NCBI GenBank assembly: GCA_017445085.1
Contig: JAFSUT010000026.1
Coordinates: 1 to 41,579, forward strand
Source: Clostridia bacterium
GTDB taxonomy: Bacteria > Bacillota > Clostridia > Oscillospirales > CAG-272
DNA: 41,579 nt
Direction: 5' to 3'
Made by a program: the position numbers and the translations under genes. This document shows positions 8,640 through 16,624 of the stretch, piece after piece. Under the pieces are notes generated by a model. It made no database searches. It saw nothing but the letters and a program-made list of their open reading frames with translations, and had not been told where the DNA came from. The stretch's first letter is position 1. Each line of letters begins with the position of its first letter.

Positions 8640-8661
8640 GTTCCTTTTTTCAAAAAGGAAC
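8640..8661. terminator. Second hairpin at the same convergent junction
   Basis: GTTCCTTTTT (8640-8649) and AAAAAGGAAC (8652-8661) form a perfect 10-bp stem with a 2-base loop, 15 bases past the end of the gene on the minus strand. The run of T inside the stem makes it a poor classical terminator. It may stabilise the 3' end of the transcript or be part of a repeated element. Confidence 0.45.
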
Positions 8662-8675
8662 AAAAAACCATCCGT

Positions 8676-10934
8676 TCAACCTTGTTTCCCCATCTGTGCG
8701 GCGGCGCGGGCGTCCTCGTCGGCAAGGGCGCGCAGGCGGTCGATCTGTGCGCGGTCGACCGCCTGGCCGAGGACGGCGCGGGTTTCACGGACGAGGGCGC
8801 CGTCCCCCGTGATATCCTTGACGCGCAGCGGGGCGCGGCAGTGCATATAGTCGAGCATGGAGGCGACTTTTTTGTCGTAGGAGATGCCGAGGAGCGGTTT
8901 GCCCGCCGCCGCGCCGTAGATCAGCAGGTGCATGCGCATGGCGATGACAAGTTCACACCGGGCAAGCACGCCCGAGATCTCGGCGGCGGTCAGCCCCGAG
9001 AGCACGTAGCCGCCGGCGGGGCAGGCGGCGTTGACCGCACGGCAGAGCGCGGCGTCGCGGCTGGACTGCATCACGAGATAGAGCGGGCAAGCGTCAAGTT
9101 CTTTTGCCACCTCGCCGATCTCCTTTGCCATTACGGCGGCAAAATCCTCTTCACGCACGCCGTCCACCTCTTCCGAGCGCAGGGAGGCGAAATTGCGGAG
9201 CGACACGGCAAAAAAGCGGGCGCCGCGCACATCGCGCAGGATATAGTCCACGCGGGCGTTTGGCGCACGCCGTGTGGAGAGCGCCGGGTCGGCGGTGAGT
9301 CGGAGGCTTGACCTGTCAAGCCCGAGGGAGGCGACGTAATCCAGCGACTGCGGCTCGCGGAAGGAGATGCGGTCGGCGCAGGCGAGGACGCTGCGCACGG
9401 TGCGCACGCTGCGCTCGCCGAAAATCGGTCCGACGCCGTTGGCGTAGATATAAATTTTCAGTCCGCGGCGCTTGGCAAGGCGGATCAGCGACGTATAGTA
9501 AAAGAGCGAGCGCGAGGAGGTCGTATTTTGGAGCAGATTGCCGCCCCCGCTGATAAAGAGGGAGGCGGTGCGCATTTCGCGCAGGATGGCGAAAAGATCA
9601 AAACGGTTGATGGTGCGTACGCCGTATTTTTCGGCGCTCTTTTTCGGATGCTTGCAAAGGATGGTGATGCGTGCGGCAGGGTCGTGCGCGCGAATTCCCG
9701 AGAGGATGCCGGCGGCGATCGAGTCGTCCCCCGCGTTGCCGAAGCCGTAGTACCCGCTGATGAGGATCTTTCCGCGCTCGTTATCGCGCACGGCGGGCAG
9801 CGTGCCGTACATCGCCTCGTAGTCGCGTGCGGTGCGCGCCGCCGAAAAATCTTCGGAAATGACCGTGCGGCAGTAACTTCCCAGCGCTTTTCGTTCTTCT
9901 TCCCGCATGGCAAACAGCGTCTTCAGGTCGGCAAGCAGTTTTTCTACCGTGGTCTCGCCGCAGCCGCGGCAGCAGTAGTTGGTTTTGTAGGCAACGTCGC
10001 GCCGTCCCTCGTTAAAGATCCCGATGTAGCCCTCGTTGCCGGCGATGACGGCGGGTCTTGCGCACGCCATGGCTTCCAGCGCGGCGCGGGAAGCGCCGAC
10101 AAAGACGTCGCCCGTGCAGATGAGGGCGGGCGTATCGGTGCGCAGTCCCGGGGTAAAGATGATCTGCCGCCCGTACTTCTCTTTCAGGTCGTCGGCGATC
10201 TTGCGGATGTCGGGCAGGAGATTGCGCTCGGCGGAGATGACGCCGTCGCCGACTTCAACGATCTCAAGATCGGGGTAGATTTTTAAGAGTTCCTCTGCGC
10301 ATTCTGCAAGGCAGAGGGGGGCAAGTCCGCGGCTCTCGTCCATACGGCTGACCGTCACGATGCGGTGGCGGCTGTCCGAGAGTCCGAGCTCGGCGCGCAC
10401 GGCGGACGTATCGACCGTCGGGCAAAAGGCTTCGGTGTCGATGCCGTTGACGGTCACGAAAATGCGGTCGGCAAAGCAGCCGTAGTTGTCGATGAGGTAC
10501 TGCTTGATGTCCTCGCTGACCGCCATCTGCGCCTCGCCCCAGTCGGCAAGGCGGCGCCAGAGAGGATTGACGTTGAATACCCAGTGCGCCGTGGTCACGT
10601 AGTGAAAATGCAGTTTCTTTTTGAGAAGTCCGCAGATAAAGGCGGGGATGCGTGCGTGTGCGTGGACGATATCAAAGTTTTCGTCGCGGATGAGGCGGGA
10701 GAGCCCGAGGTAGGCGCGCAAAACCGCCGACGGGCGCTTGGTGTTCAAGGGAAGGGTGACGTGGCGGACGCCCGCCCGCTCGAGCAGTTTTGCGTACGCG
10801 CCGCCCGCCGAGGCGACCGTCACGCGGTGTCCGCGGGCACAGAGGGCGCGGCAGAGTTCGTAAATATGCGTTTCTGCGCCGCCAAAGCCCATTTGCATGG
10901 TGGCGATCAAAATGTTATAACGTTTTTCCTGCAC
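8676..10934 (-). CDS. csaB: Fused GT4 glycosyltransferase and CsaB-like polysaccharide pyruvyl transferase
   Basis: One uninterrupted frame of 752 residues. Residues 1 to about 375 are a GT-B glycosyltransferase of family 4 type: N-terminal MGFGGAETHIYELCRAL, HAHARIPAF, then a C-terminal nucleotide-sugar region with VGASRAALEAMACARPAVI. From about residue 385 a polysaccharide pyruvyl transferase begins with GKILISGYYGFGNAGDDSI, FISGGGNLLQNTTSSRSL and YANGVGPIFG, the CsaB pattern. CsaB adds ketal pyruvate to secondary cell-wall polysaccharide, creating the ligand for SLH repeats. The start is GTG at 10932-10934, with GAGGAT six to seven bases upstream and a promoter at 10969-10997. No stop or frameshift lies at the domain junction, so this looks like a genuine two-step enzyme acting on the cytoplasmic face before export. 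The gene symbol applies to the C-terminal half only. Confidence 0.88.
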   Translation of the reverse strand: MQEKRYNILIATMQMGFGGAETHIYELCRALCARGHRVTVASAGGAYAKLLERAGVRHVTLPLNTKRPSAVLRAYLGLSRLIRDENFDIVHAHARIPAFICGLLKKKLHFHYVTTAHWVFNVNPLWRRLADWGEAQMAVSEDIKQYLIDNYGCFADRIFVTVNGIDTEAFCPTVDTSAVRAELGLSDSRHRIVTVSRMDESRGLAPLCLAECAEELLKIYPDLEIVEVGDGVISAERNLLPDIRKIADDLKEKYGRQIIFTPGLRTDTPALICTGDVFVGASRAALEAMACARPAVIAGNEGYIGIFNEGRRDVAYKTNYCCRGCGETTVEKLLADLKTLFAMREEERKALGSYCRTVISEDFSAARTARDYEAMYGTLPAVRDNERGKILISGYYGFGNAGDDSIAAGILSGIRAHDPAARITILCKHPKKSAEKYGVRTINRFDLFAILREMRTASLFISGGGNLLQNTTSSRSLFYYTSLIRLAKRRGLKIYIYANGVGPIFGERSVRTVRSVLACADRISFREPQSLDYVASLGLDRSSLRLTADPALSTRRAPNARVDYILRDVRGARFFAVSLRNFASLRSEEVDGVREEDFAAVMAKEIGEVAKELDACPLYLVMQSSRDAALCRAVNAACPAGGYVLSGLTAAEISGVLARCELVIAMRMHLLIYGAAAGKPLLGISYDKKVASMLDYMHCRAPLRVKDITGDGALVRETRAVLGQAVDRAQIDRLRALADEDARAAAQMGKQG

Positions 10935-10968
10935 GGCGGATCCTCGTTTCTTTGTTCATTCTGCCGCT

Positions 10969-10997
10969 ATTTTACCAAATTTGCGCCGCGGAATCAA
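10969..10997 (-). promoter_or_regulatory. Promoter of the GT4-CsaB gene
   Basis: Minus strand TTGATT (10992-10997), a 17-base spacer ending TGG, and TAAAAT (10969-10974): an extended -10 promoter 34 bases ahead of the GTG start. It is back to back with the rimP operon promoter. Confidence 0.65.
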
Positions 10998-11035
10998 TAT
11001 AAGAACACAAAATTCAATTTTTTTTGAAAAAAGTC

Positions 11036-11064
11036 TTGTAATCCGGAATATAATATGGTAGAAT
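11036..11064 (+). promoter_or_regulatory. Promoter of the rimP-nusA-infB operon
   Basis: TTGTAA (11036-11041), 17 bases, TAGAAT (11059-11064), with TG one base ahead of the -10. The predicted transcript starts near 11071, so the ATG at 11065 cannot be the rimP start. Confidence 0.65.
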
Positions 11065-11085
11065 GTGTTTGAAAAAGACAGGAGT

Positions 11086-11115
11086 AAAGAGAGGCGTGCC
11101 TCTCTTTCTTTATTG
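11086..11115 (+). promoter_or_regulatory. Leader hairpin with T-rich tail before rimP (possible attenuator)
   Basis: AAAGAGAGGC (11086-11095), GT, GCCTCTCTTT (11098-11107), then CTTTATTGTT. This perfect 10-bp hairpin with a U-rich 3' side falls between promoter and ribosome-binding site, where an intrinsic attenuator would be. The operon encodes NusA, which stimulates termination at such hairpins in Firmicutes, so feedback is possible but unproven. Confidence 0.5.
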
Positions 11116-11130
11116 TTCGGAGGGCATGAG

Positions 11131-11598
11131 ATGAAAGGCGCAAAGAATATCGCGGCGGAAGTGGAGGCGTTTCTCACACCCGTGGTGGAGGAACTCGGCT
11201 ATCTGCTCTGGGACGTCGAATACGTCAAAGAGGGCAGCGAGTGGTATCTGCGCGTGACCATCGACAGTGAAAACGGCATCACGATCGACGACTGCGAGCG
11301 CGTGCATCGCGCCATCGACCCCGTCATCGATCAGCACGACCCGATCGAAAACGCGTATCATCTTGAAGTTTCCTCTCCGGGGATCGAACGCGTTTTGCGC
11401 ACGGACGCGCATATTAAGGCGTTTCTCGGCGAGGAGGTCGAGGTCAAACTTTTTGCGGCGGTGGACGGGCAGAAGACGCTGCGCGGCATCCTCGGAAAAC
11501 TTGACGGCGGCGTCTTGTCTTTGGACGTCGACGGCAAAACGCTCTCGCTTGACCGTGACAAGATCGCCCGCATCACCACCGTCTTTGACTTTGAATAA
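11131..11598 (+). CDS. rimP: Ribosome maturation factor RimP
   Basis: This 155-residue protein, MKGAKNIAAEVEAFLTPVVEELGYLLWDVEYVKEGSEWYLRV, matches RimP: an N-terminal alpha/beta domain with the conserved LRVTIDSENGITIDDCERV and EVSSPGIERVL blocks, and a C-terminal SH3-like domain. RimP binds the free 30S subunit and helps S12-region assembly. The start at 11131 is chosen for the GGAGGG site at 11119-11124. It is first in the rimP-nusA-ylxR-ylxQ-infB operon, with a 92-base gap to nusA. Confidence 0.95.
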   Translation: MKGAKNIAAEVEAFLTPVVEELGYLLWDVEYVKEGSEWYLRVTIDSENGITIDDCERVHRAIDPVIDQHDPIENAYHLEVSSPGIERVLRTDAHIKAFLGEEVEVKLFAAVDGQKTLRGILGKLDGGVLSLDVDGKTLSLDRDKIARITTVFDFE

Positions 11599-11648
11599 AC
11601 CGAAAGCGGAAAAAACAAATTCTGCCGGCGCGCCCGGCGCAAATCACG

Positions 11649-11690
11649 AAAGGATAAAGATGCCGCGGCATCTTTGCGGTAAACGACAAA
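11649..11690 (+). promoter_or_regulatory. nusA translation-initiation region with a 20-bp perfect palindrome
   Basis: The only good Shine-Dalgarno (GAAAGGA, near 11648-11654) is 36 bases from the nusA ATG. Between them AAAGATGCCG (11656-11665) is followed without a loop by its reverse complement (11666-11675). If the palindrome folds in the mRNA, the site is brought to about 15 bases from the ATG. Folding could switch initiation on or off. Confidence 0.5.
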
Positions 11691-11701
11691 ATGAATTCTG
11701 A
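11660..11701 (+). CDS. Possible 13-residue leader peptide overlapping the nusA start
   Basis: ATG at 11660, five bases after AAAGGAT, opens the short frame MPRHLCGKRQNEF and stops with TGA at 11699-11701, eleven bases inside nusA. Its Shine-Dalgarno spacing is better than that of nusA itself. Its stop lies right at the nusA start, so translational coupling is plausible. It is too short to judge by codon use, and it could be accidental. Confidence 0.25.
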   Translation: MPRHLCGKRQNEF

Positions 11702-12713
11702 ATTTTTTGAAGCGCTCGACCTTTTGGAAAAGGAAAAGGGGATTCCGAAAGACTATATGCTCGAAAAGGTGGAGGCGGCGCTCATCAGCGCCTACAAGCG
11801 CGACAAAAACGGCAATTCCAACGTGCGCGTCGCCATCGACGAGGGCAAAAAGACCGTCCGCCTGTTCCAGCAGCTGGAAGTTGTGGAAAAGGTGGAGGAC
11901 GACGTTTTGCAGATCTCGCTCGACGACGCACACGCGATCAATAAACGCCTCAAACTCGGCGACATCTGCGAGGTCGAGGTCAAAACCAAAAATCTGCGCC
12001 GCCTTGCCGCGCTGACCGCAAAGCAGGTCATCGTGCAGGGGATCCGCGAGGCGGAACGCGCCAATATCGTGCGCGAATACGAGTCCAAGCGCGAGGAGAT
12101 CGTCACCGCCACCGTCGTCAAGGTAGACGAGGTGTCGGGCAACGTCGTCCTCGATACCGGCACGTCCAACGCCACGCTGCTCCTCGCAGAGCAGATCCCC
12201 GGGGAGACCTTCAGCGTCGGCGACCGCGTCAAGGTGTTTATCACCGAGGTCAACCGCGAAACGCACGGACATATCGTCACCCTGTCGAGAAAGCATCCGG
12301 GACTTGTCAAACGGATGTTTGAACTTGAGATCCCCGAGATCGCGGACGGCACCGTCCTTGTCAAAGCCGTCGCCCGCGAGGCGGGCAGCCGCACCAAGAT
12401 CGCGGTGTATTCCAGAGATGAAAACGTGGACGCTATCGGCGCTTGCATCGGCAACCGCGGGGCGCGCATCGGCGCCATCATCGACGAGCTGCGCGGTGAA
12501 AAGATCGACATCGTCGAATACAGCGAGGACCCCGAGACCTTTATCCGCGACGCACTTTCGCCCGCACGCGTCCTCTCGGTCACGCTGGACGGCGAGCGCA
12601 GCGCCAAAGTGCTGGTCGAGCCGGATCAGCTCACGCTTGCCATCGGTAAAGCGGGGCAAAACGCCCGCCTTGCCGCACGGCTCACCGGCTACAAAATCGA
12701 CATCAAAGCGTAA
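11691..12713 (+). CDS. nusA: Transcription termination/antitermination factor NusA
   Basis: This 340-residue protein opens MNSEFFEALDLLEKEKGIPK as in other NusA proteins. An N-terminal RNA-polymerase-binding domain (1-125) is followed by an S1 domain (about 130-200, VKVDEVSGNVVLDTGTSNATLL) and two KH domains (about 205-340, with VDAIGACIGNRGARI and LAIGKAGQNARLAARLTGYKIDI). It lacks the C-terminal acidic repeats of enterobacterial NusA, which is normal for Firmicutes. It binds the elongation complex and modulates pausing and termination. See the separate entries for the unusual initiation region. The 12-base gap to ylxR holds the latter's AAGGAG site. Confidence 0.97.
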   Translation: MNSEFFEALDLLEKEKGIPKDYMLEKVEAALISAYKRDKNGNSNVRVAIDEGKKTVRLFQQLEVVEKVEDDVLQISLDDAHAINKRLKLGDICEVEVKTKNLRRLAALTAKQVIVQGIREAERANIVREYESKREEIVTATVVKVDEVSGNVVLDTGTSNATLLLAEQIPGETFSVGDRVKVFITEVNRETHGHIVTLSRKHPGLVKRMFELEIPEIADGTVLVKAVAREAGSRTKIAVYSRDENVDAIGACIGNRGARIGAIIDELRGEKIDIVEYSEDPETFIRDALSPARVLSVTLDGERSAKVLVEPDQLTLAIGKAGQNARLAARLTGYKIDIKA

Positions 12714-12725
12714 GGAGTTTTCCGC

Positions 12726-13001
12726 GTGAAAAAAGTCAAAAAAGTGCCGCAGCGCAAATGCGTCGGCTGTAATGAACGGCGCGACAAGGGCGACCTCTAC
12801 CGTGTGGTGAAGACCCCGGACGGCGAAGTTGTCCTTGACAAAACGGGGAAAGCCGCCGGGCGCGGCGCCTACATCTGCCGCGGCGGGATCAAATGCCTGG
12901 CGCTTGCCAGACGGGCGCACCGGCTCGAGAGCAATCTTGACACTGCCATCCCCGAGGCGGTATACGCAGCGCTGGAAAGCGAGATGGCGGCGGATGACTG
13001 A
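12726..13001 (+). CDS. rnpM: YlxR family RNA-binding protein (RnpM)
   Basis: This 91-residue basic protein has the family signatures PQRKCVGCNERRDKGDLYRVV and GRGAYIC. B. subtilis YlxR has been renamed RnpM for binding RNase P RNA and modulating the enzyme. It starts with GTG at 12726 behind AAGGAG. The gene is in its usual place between nusA and the L7Ae-like gene, which it overlaps by eight bases. Confidence 0.93.
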   Translation: MKKVKKVPQRKCVGCNERRDKGDLYRVVKTPDGEVVLDKTGKAAGRGAYICRGGIKCLALARRAHRLESNLDTAIPEAVYAALESEMAADD

Positions 13002-13314
13002 ATCAGAAGCTTTGCGCGTGCTGTCTACGCTTGGGCTTTGTAAAAAAGCGGGGCGGCTCCTCTCGGGTACGCCCGCCTGCTGTGACGCGATGCGTGCGGG
13101 AAAACTCTGCGCGGTCATTTATGCACAGACCGCCGCGGAAAACTCCAAAAAACGCATTTGCGATAAGGCAAAAACATATTCTGTACCGGCGTTTTCACTG
13201 CCGGTCACGCCCGAGGCGCTCGCAAAGAGCGTGGGCAAGGCGGGCGCCGTCGCCGCCGTCGGGATCACCGACGAGGGCTTTGCCGGGGCGCTCCGCAAAT
13301 ATTGGGACAACTAA
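12994..13314 (+). CDS. L7Ae/L30e-like ribosomal protein (YlxQ type)
   Basis: This 106-residue protein, MTESEALRVLSTLGLCKKAGRLLSG, has the L7Ae-fold features: the early LGLCKKAGRL block, AVIYAQTAAENSKKRI in place of the usual ADASENTKK, and a final AAVGITDEGFAGAL. It probably binds kink-turn RNA or the ribosome. Its function is not settled in the family. The ATG at 12994 overlaps the end of ylxR, so the two are probably translationally coupled. The short gap before infB (77 bases) holds nothing but the infB ribosome-binding site. Confidence 0.9.
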   Translation: MTESEALRVLSTLGLCKKAGRLLSGTPACCDAMRAGKLCAVIYAQTAAENSKKRICDKAKTYSVPAFSLPVTPEALAKSVGKAGAVAAVGITDEGFAGALRKYWDN

Positions 13315-13391
13315 CCGTTCTACACGGCTTTGGACATCATTTGATGAAGAAAGGGAATTTGCGACGACAGGCCGCAAAGGGGAATTAACGA

Positions 13392-16178
13392 ATGGCACCA
13401 AATCAGCAGTACCGTATCAGTCAGTTGGCAAAGGAGCTGCGGCTCAAAAGCAAGGAGATCACCGACCTGCTTGCGGCGCACGGCATCGAGGGCAAGACCT
13501 CGTCCGCATCGCTTGAGCCGGATGAGTTTGGTCTCGTCATGGGCGAACTCTCAAAGAAAAATCAGATCGAGAGTTTGGACGACTACTTAGACGGGAAAGT
13601 TGTCATTGTTACCAAGGGGCAGACGGAGGCGCGTGCCAAGGCCGCGGAAAAGGCAAAAGAAGCCGCGGAAAAAGCCAAAGCCGAAGAGGAGGCACGTGCG
13701 CGTGCCGCGGCAGAAGCCGCCGCAAAGGCCGCCGAGGAAGAAAAAGCCCGTGCAGCGGCAAAGGCGGCGGAAGAAGAACGTGCAAAAGCCGAGGCAAAGG
13801 CGGCGGCGCAGGCACAGGCGCGCGCAAAAGCGCAGTCTGCCGCGCAGGCGATCGAAGCCAAGGCGAGAGCCGCCGCGCAGGCGAGAAATCATACGGCGCC
13901 CGCCGGCACGGGCAGTGCAGGCGGCGCAACTCCGCCCCGCACGGCGCCGCGCCCGCAGGGGGAGCGCCCCGCGTTTTCGCGTGACGCCGCACCGGCGCCG
14001 CGCACTTTCGGCGACCGGTTCGACCGCAAGCCGTTTGACGGGCAAAACAACCGCAAAGGCGCACCGCAGGGGCAAAAGCGCCCCGCAGGCGGCGCAGGCG
14101 GCCGCGGATTTGACAAAGGGGAGGGGGGTGAGCGCCGCACGGTGCAAAAGTTTACCGCGCCCATCAGCCAGCAGCAGCGCGTGGCGTCCACGGGACCCGC
14201 AAAGCCGCGCGGCAGCGTGCGCGTGGTGGACACCCGCACCTCCGACGTCGACCTTTCGCGCTATGATGAAAAACTTGAAGTGCTTTCGCAGGGCTACGGC
14301 TCGGACGGCAGCAACCGTCAAAAACTGAAAAAGCAGGATACGAGGAGCCAGTACAACAAGGCAAAGGAAAAAGAAAAGCAGGCTGTCGAGCGTATGAAAA
14401 AGCTCGAACTTGAAAAGGCGCGCAAAAAGCAACTTGAGATCACCGTGCCCGACGAGATCAGCGTGCAGGAACTTGCCTCCCGCATGAAAGTGACCGCCGC
14501 GGAACTCATCAAACGCCTCTTCAAACTCGGCGTGATGGCGACCCTCAATCAGACGGTGGACTATGATACGGCGTACCTCGTTGCCGACGATCTCGGCGCA
14601 AAGGTGACGAAAGAAGTCGTCGTTACCATTGAAGAAAAACTCTTTGACGAGGGCGAGGACAACGAAGAAAATCTCGTTGCGCGCGACCCCGTCGTTTGCG
14701 TGATGGGTCACGTTGACCACGGTAAGACCTCTCTCCTTGACGCCATCCGCCACACCAACGTCACCAGCGGCGAGGCGGGCGGGATCACACAGGCGATCGG
14801 CGCTTATCGCGTGCGCCTCGGCGACCGTGACATCACCTTCCTTGACACCCCCGGCCACGAAGCGTTTACGGCAATGCGTGCAAGAGGCGCGCAGGCGACC
14901 GATATCGCCATTTTGGTCGTCGCCGCCGACGACGGCATCATGCCGCAGACGGTCGAGGCGATCAACCACGCCAAAGCCGCCGGCATCGACATCATCGTCG
15001 CCATCAACAAGATGGATAAACCGGGCGCAAATCCCGAGGCGGTTATGACGGGGCTTACACAGTACGAACTCGTCCCCGAAGAATGGGGCGGCAATATCAT
15101 TTGCGTTCCCGTTTCGGCGCTGACGGGCATGGGGATTTCGGACCTCCTTGAAAACGTCCTCCTCGTTGCGGACGTCAAGGAACTCCGCGCCAACCCTAAC
15201 CGCCGCGCCAAAGGGATCGTGATCGAAGCAAAACTTGATAAAGGCCGCGGTCCCGTGGCGACCGTGCTGGTACAAAACGGTACGCTCCACGCGGGCGATA
15301 TCGTCATTGCGGGTACGGCGGTCGGCCGCGTCCGTGCAATGACCGACGATAAGGGCAAGACGGTGAGCACGGCGGGCCCCTCCGTCCCCGTGGAGATCAC
15401 GGGTCTTGCCGACGTGCCGGAGGCAGGCGACGAATTCAACGCGGTCGAAGACGAGCGCATGGCGCGCACGCTTGCCGACCAGCGGCGTGAAAAAGCAAAG
15501 AACGAGCGCTTTAAGGAAAACGCCATCGGCTCGCTTGACGACCTCTTCTCACAAATTTCCAGCGGTCTCAAGGATCTCAACATCGTCGTCAAGGCAGACG
15601 TCGGCGGCTCCGCTGAGGCGGTAAAGCAGTCGTTGGTCAAACTGTCCAATGATGAAGTCAAGGTCAACGTGATCCACTCTGCCGTCGGCGGCATCACCGA
15701 AAACGACGTTATGCTCGCCGCCGCATCGGGTGCGCTGATCGTCGGCTTTAACGTCCGTCCCGACCGCGCCGCGCTTGACGCGGGTGAGCGGCAGGGCGTG
15801 GAGATCCGCACCTACCGCATCATTTACGAGTGCATCGAGGAGATCGAAGCGGCGATGAAGGGTATGCTTGCGCCGAAGTTCAAGGAAAATCTGCTCGGGC
15901 ACGCCGAAGTCCGTCAAACCATCCACGTCCCGGGCGTCGGCACCATTGCCGGTTCCTACGTGCAGGACGGCAAGATCACGAGAAACGCGCAGATCCGCGT
16001 TATCCGCGACGGCGTTGTCGTATTTGAGGATAAGATCTCCTCGCTCCGCCGGTTCAAAGACGACGTGAGAGAAGTTGCCGCCGGCTATGAGTGCGGCGTA
16101 GGGCTGGAACGCTTCAACGATATCAAAGAGGGCGACGTACTCGAAGCCTTTGAAATGCAAGAAGTGACCGGTGGGTAA
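13392..16178 (+). CDS. infB: Translation initiation factor IF-2
   Basis: This 928-residue protein begins with an IF2-N module ([30 protein letters not shown]). Next comes a long charged linker (about 75-180) made of Ala/Lys/Glu/Arg heptad-like repeats that should form a helix, then a Pro/Gly/Arg-rich stretch (about 180-285). A second IF2-N module covers 349-410, followed by the G domain: GHVDHGKT near 438-445, DTPGHE near 485-490, NKMD near 539-542. Domains II, III and IV follow to the C-terminus. It delivers formyl-Met-tRNA to the 30S subunit. The start ATG at 13392 follows AAAGGGGAA. It is last in the operon. rbfA, commonly next, is absent. Confidence 0.97.
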   Translation: MAPNQQYRISQLAKELRLKSKEITDLLAAHGIEGKTSSASLEPDEFGLVMGELSKKNQIESLDDYLDGKVVIVTKGQTEARAKAAEKAKEAAEKAKAEEEARARAAAEAAAKAAEEEKARAAAKAAEEERAKAEAKAAAQAQARAKAQSAAQAIEAKARAAAQARNHTAPAGTGSAGGATPPRTAPRPQGERPAFSRDAAPAPRTFGDRFDRKPFDGQNNRKGAPQGQKRPAGGAGGRGFDKGEGGERRTVQKFTAPISQQQRVASTGPAKPRGSVRVVDTRTSDVDLSRYDEKLEVLSQGYGSDGSNRQKLKKQDTRSQYNKAKEKEKQAVERMKKLELEKARKKQLEITVPDEISVQELASRMKVTAAELIKRLFKLGVMATLNQTVDYDTAYLVADDLGAKVTKEVVVTIEEKLFDEGEDNEENLVARDPVVCVMGHVDHGKTSLLDAIRHTNVTSGEAGGITQAIGAYRVRLGDRDITFLDTPGHEAFTAMRARGAQATDIAILVVAADDGIMPQTVEAINHAKAAGIDIIVAINKMDKPGANPEAVMTGLTQYELVPEEWGGNIICVPVSALTGMGISDLLENVLLVADVKELRANPNRRAKGIVIEAKLDKGRGPVATVLVQNGTLHAGDIVIAGTAVGRVRAMTDDKGKTVSTAGPSVPVEITGLADVPEAGDEFNAVEDERMARTLADQRREKAKNERFKENAIGSLDDLFSQISSGLKDLNIVVKADVGGSAEAVKQSLVKLSNDEVKVNVIHSAVGGITENDVMLAAASGALIVGFNVRPDRAALDAGERQGVEIRTYRIIYECIEEIEAAMKGMLAPKFKENLLGHAEVRQTIHVPGVGTIAGSYVQDGKITRNAQIRVIRDGVVVFEDKISSLRRFKDDVREVAAGYECGVGLERFNDIKEGDVLEAFEMQEVTGG

Positions 16179-16192
16179 AAAATGCGCAGACC

Positions 16193-16318
16193 GAAAAAAG
16201 CGAATAGGGGTTATTGATGTTTTTTGAGAACAGAAGCCGCGATCTGCAAAGTTTTCGCTTTTGTTCGATAAGGAAAGAAATCCTTCGGATTTCTCGAGAT
16301 TTTATATTCGCTTTTTTC
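16193..16318. repeat. Long inverted repeat just after infB, possible terminator
   Basis: GAAAAAAGCGAATA (16193-16206) is the exact reverse complement of 16305-16318. Inside lies an 8-bp hairpin (16276-16294, core GAAATCC TTC GGATTTC). The right arm ends in six T before C, so read on the plus strand the structure could terminate infB transcription, although the loop is unusually long (98 bases). Confidence 0.5.
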
Positions 16319-16324
16319 TACCGC

Positions 16325-16371
16325 CGAATTTGCCCTCTCGCAGTATAAAATACAGCTTCGGAGCAAATTCG
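16325..16371. repeat. Hairpin-forming repeat
   Basis: CGAATTTGC (16325-16333) and GCAAATTCG (16363-16371) form a perfect 9-bp stem around a 29-base interior that contains a smaller imperfect symmetry around TATAAAATA. No gene is involved. Confidence 0.45.
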
Positions 16372-16385
16372 ACGCTTCTGCATCA

Positions 16386-16576
16386 TTTTTTCCTCCACCG
16401 AGGGGAATCTCCCGAAATGCTCCGCATTTGCCGCCTTCCCCTTGAGGGAAGAGATTGCGGCTGCCGCCGCAACTCTGTCGCCTTTTGCTGACGCAAAACG
16501 CGCACTTTCTTCAAGCCTTCCCCTGGAGGGGAAGGTGGGTTTTGCAAGGCAAAACCCGGATGAGGTGGAGAAAAAA
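16386..16576. mobile_element. MITE-like dispersed repeat element
   Basis: The ends are inverted copies: TTTTTTCCTCCACC at the left (from 16386) against GGTGGAGAAAAAA at the right (16564-16576), with one base inserted. Inside are two copies of a GCCTTCCCCTNNAGGG palindrome (near 16433 and 16515) and small hairpins AAATGC/GCATTT and GGGTTTTGC/GCAAAACCC. Elements of this look (CCTCATCC plus CCTTCCCC..GGGGAAGG) are common between genes of gut Clostridia. No transposase is present. Confidence 0.55.
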
Positions 16577-16596
16577 CGCCCATACAAACACAAAAA

Positions 16597-16624
16597 ATGG
16601 CTGTAATCCGAGGATTACAGCCAT
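16597..16624 (-). terminator. Perfect hairpin with T-run on the minus strand
   Basis: ATGGCTGTAATCC (16597-16609) and its complement (16612-16624) leave a 2-base loop. On the minus strand TTTTTTGTGTTTG follows the stem, as in an intrinsic terminator, yet no minus-strand gene lies upstream. On the plus strand it forms the leader of the radical SAM gene, 39 bases before its ATG. Confidence 0.5.

Noticed and set aside
11065..11130. Upstream ATG extending RimP by 22 residues
   Set aside because: It lies immediately after the -10 box, before the expected transcript start, and would translate the leader hairpin. 11131 has the proper ribosome site.
11358..13118. Long minus-strand frame opposite nusA and ylxR
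   Set aside because: Shadow of conserved genes, with no ribosome site, no family features and biased composition.
13640..13900. Short tandem-repeat array that might be a CRISPR or satellite
   Set aside because: It is the codon-level repetition of the Ala/Lys/Glu linker of IF-2, in frame and without unique spacers.
13587..15290. Long minus-strand frame opposite infB
   Set aside because: Caused by the repetitive Ala/Lys codons of the IF-2 linker. infB is certain on the other strand.
16318..16593. Minus-strand 91-codon frame in the gap after infB
   Set aside because: It is a translation of the repeat elements themselves (hairpins and CCTTCCCC modules), a common source of false small proteins.
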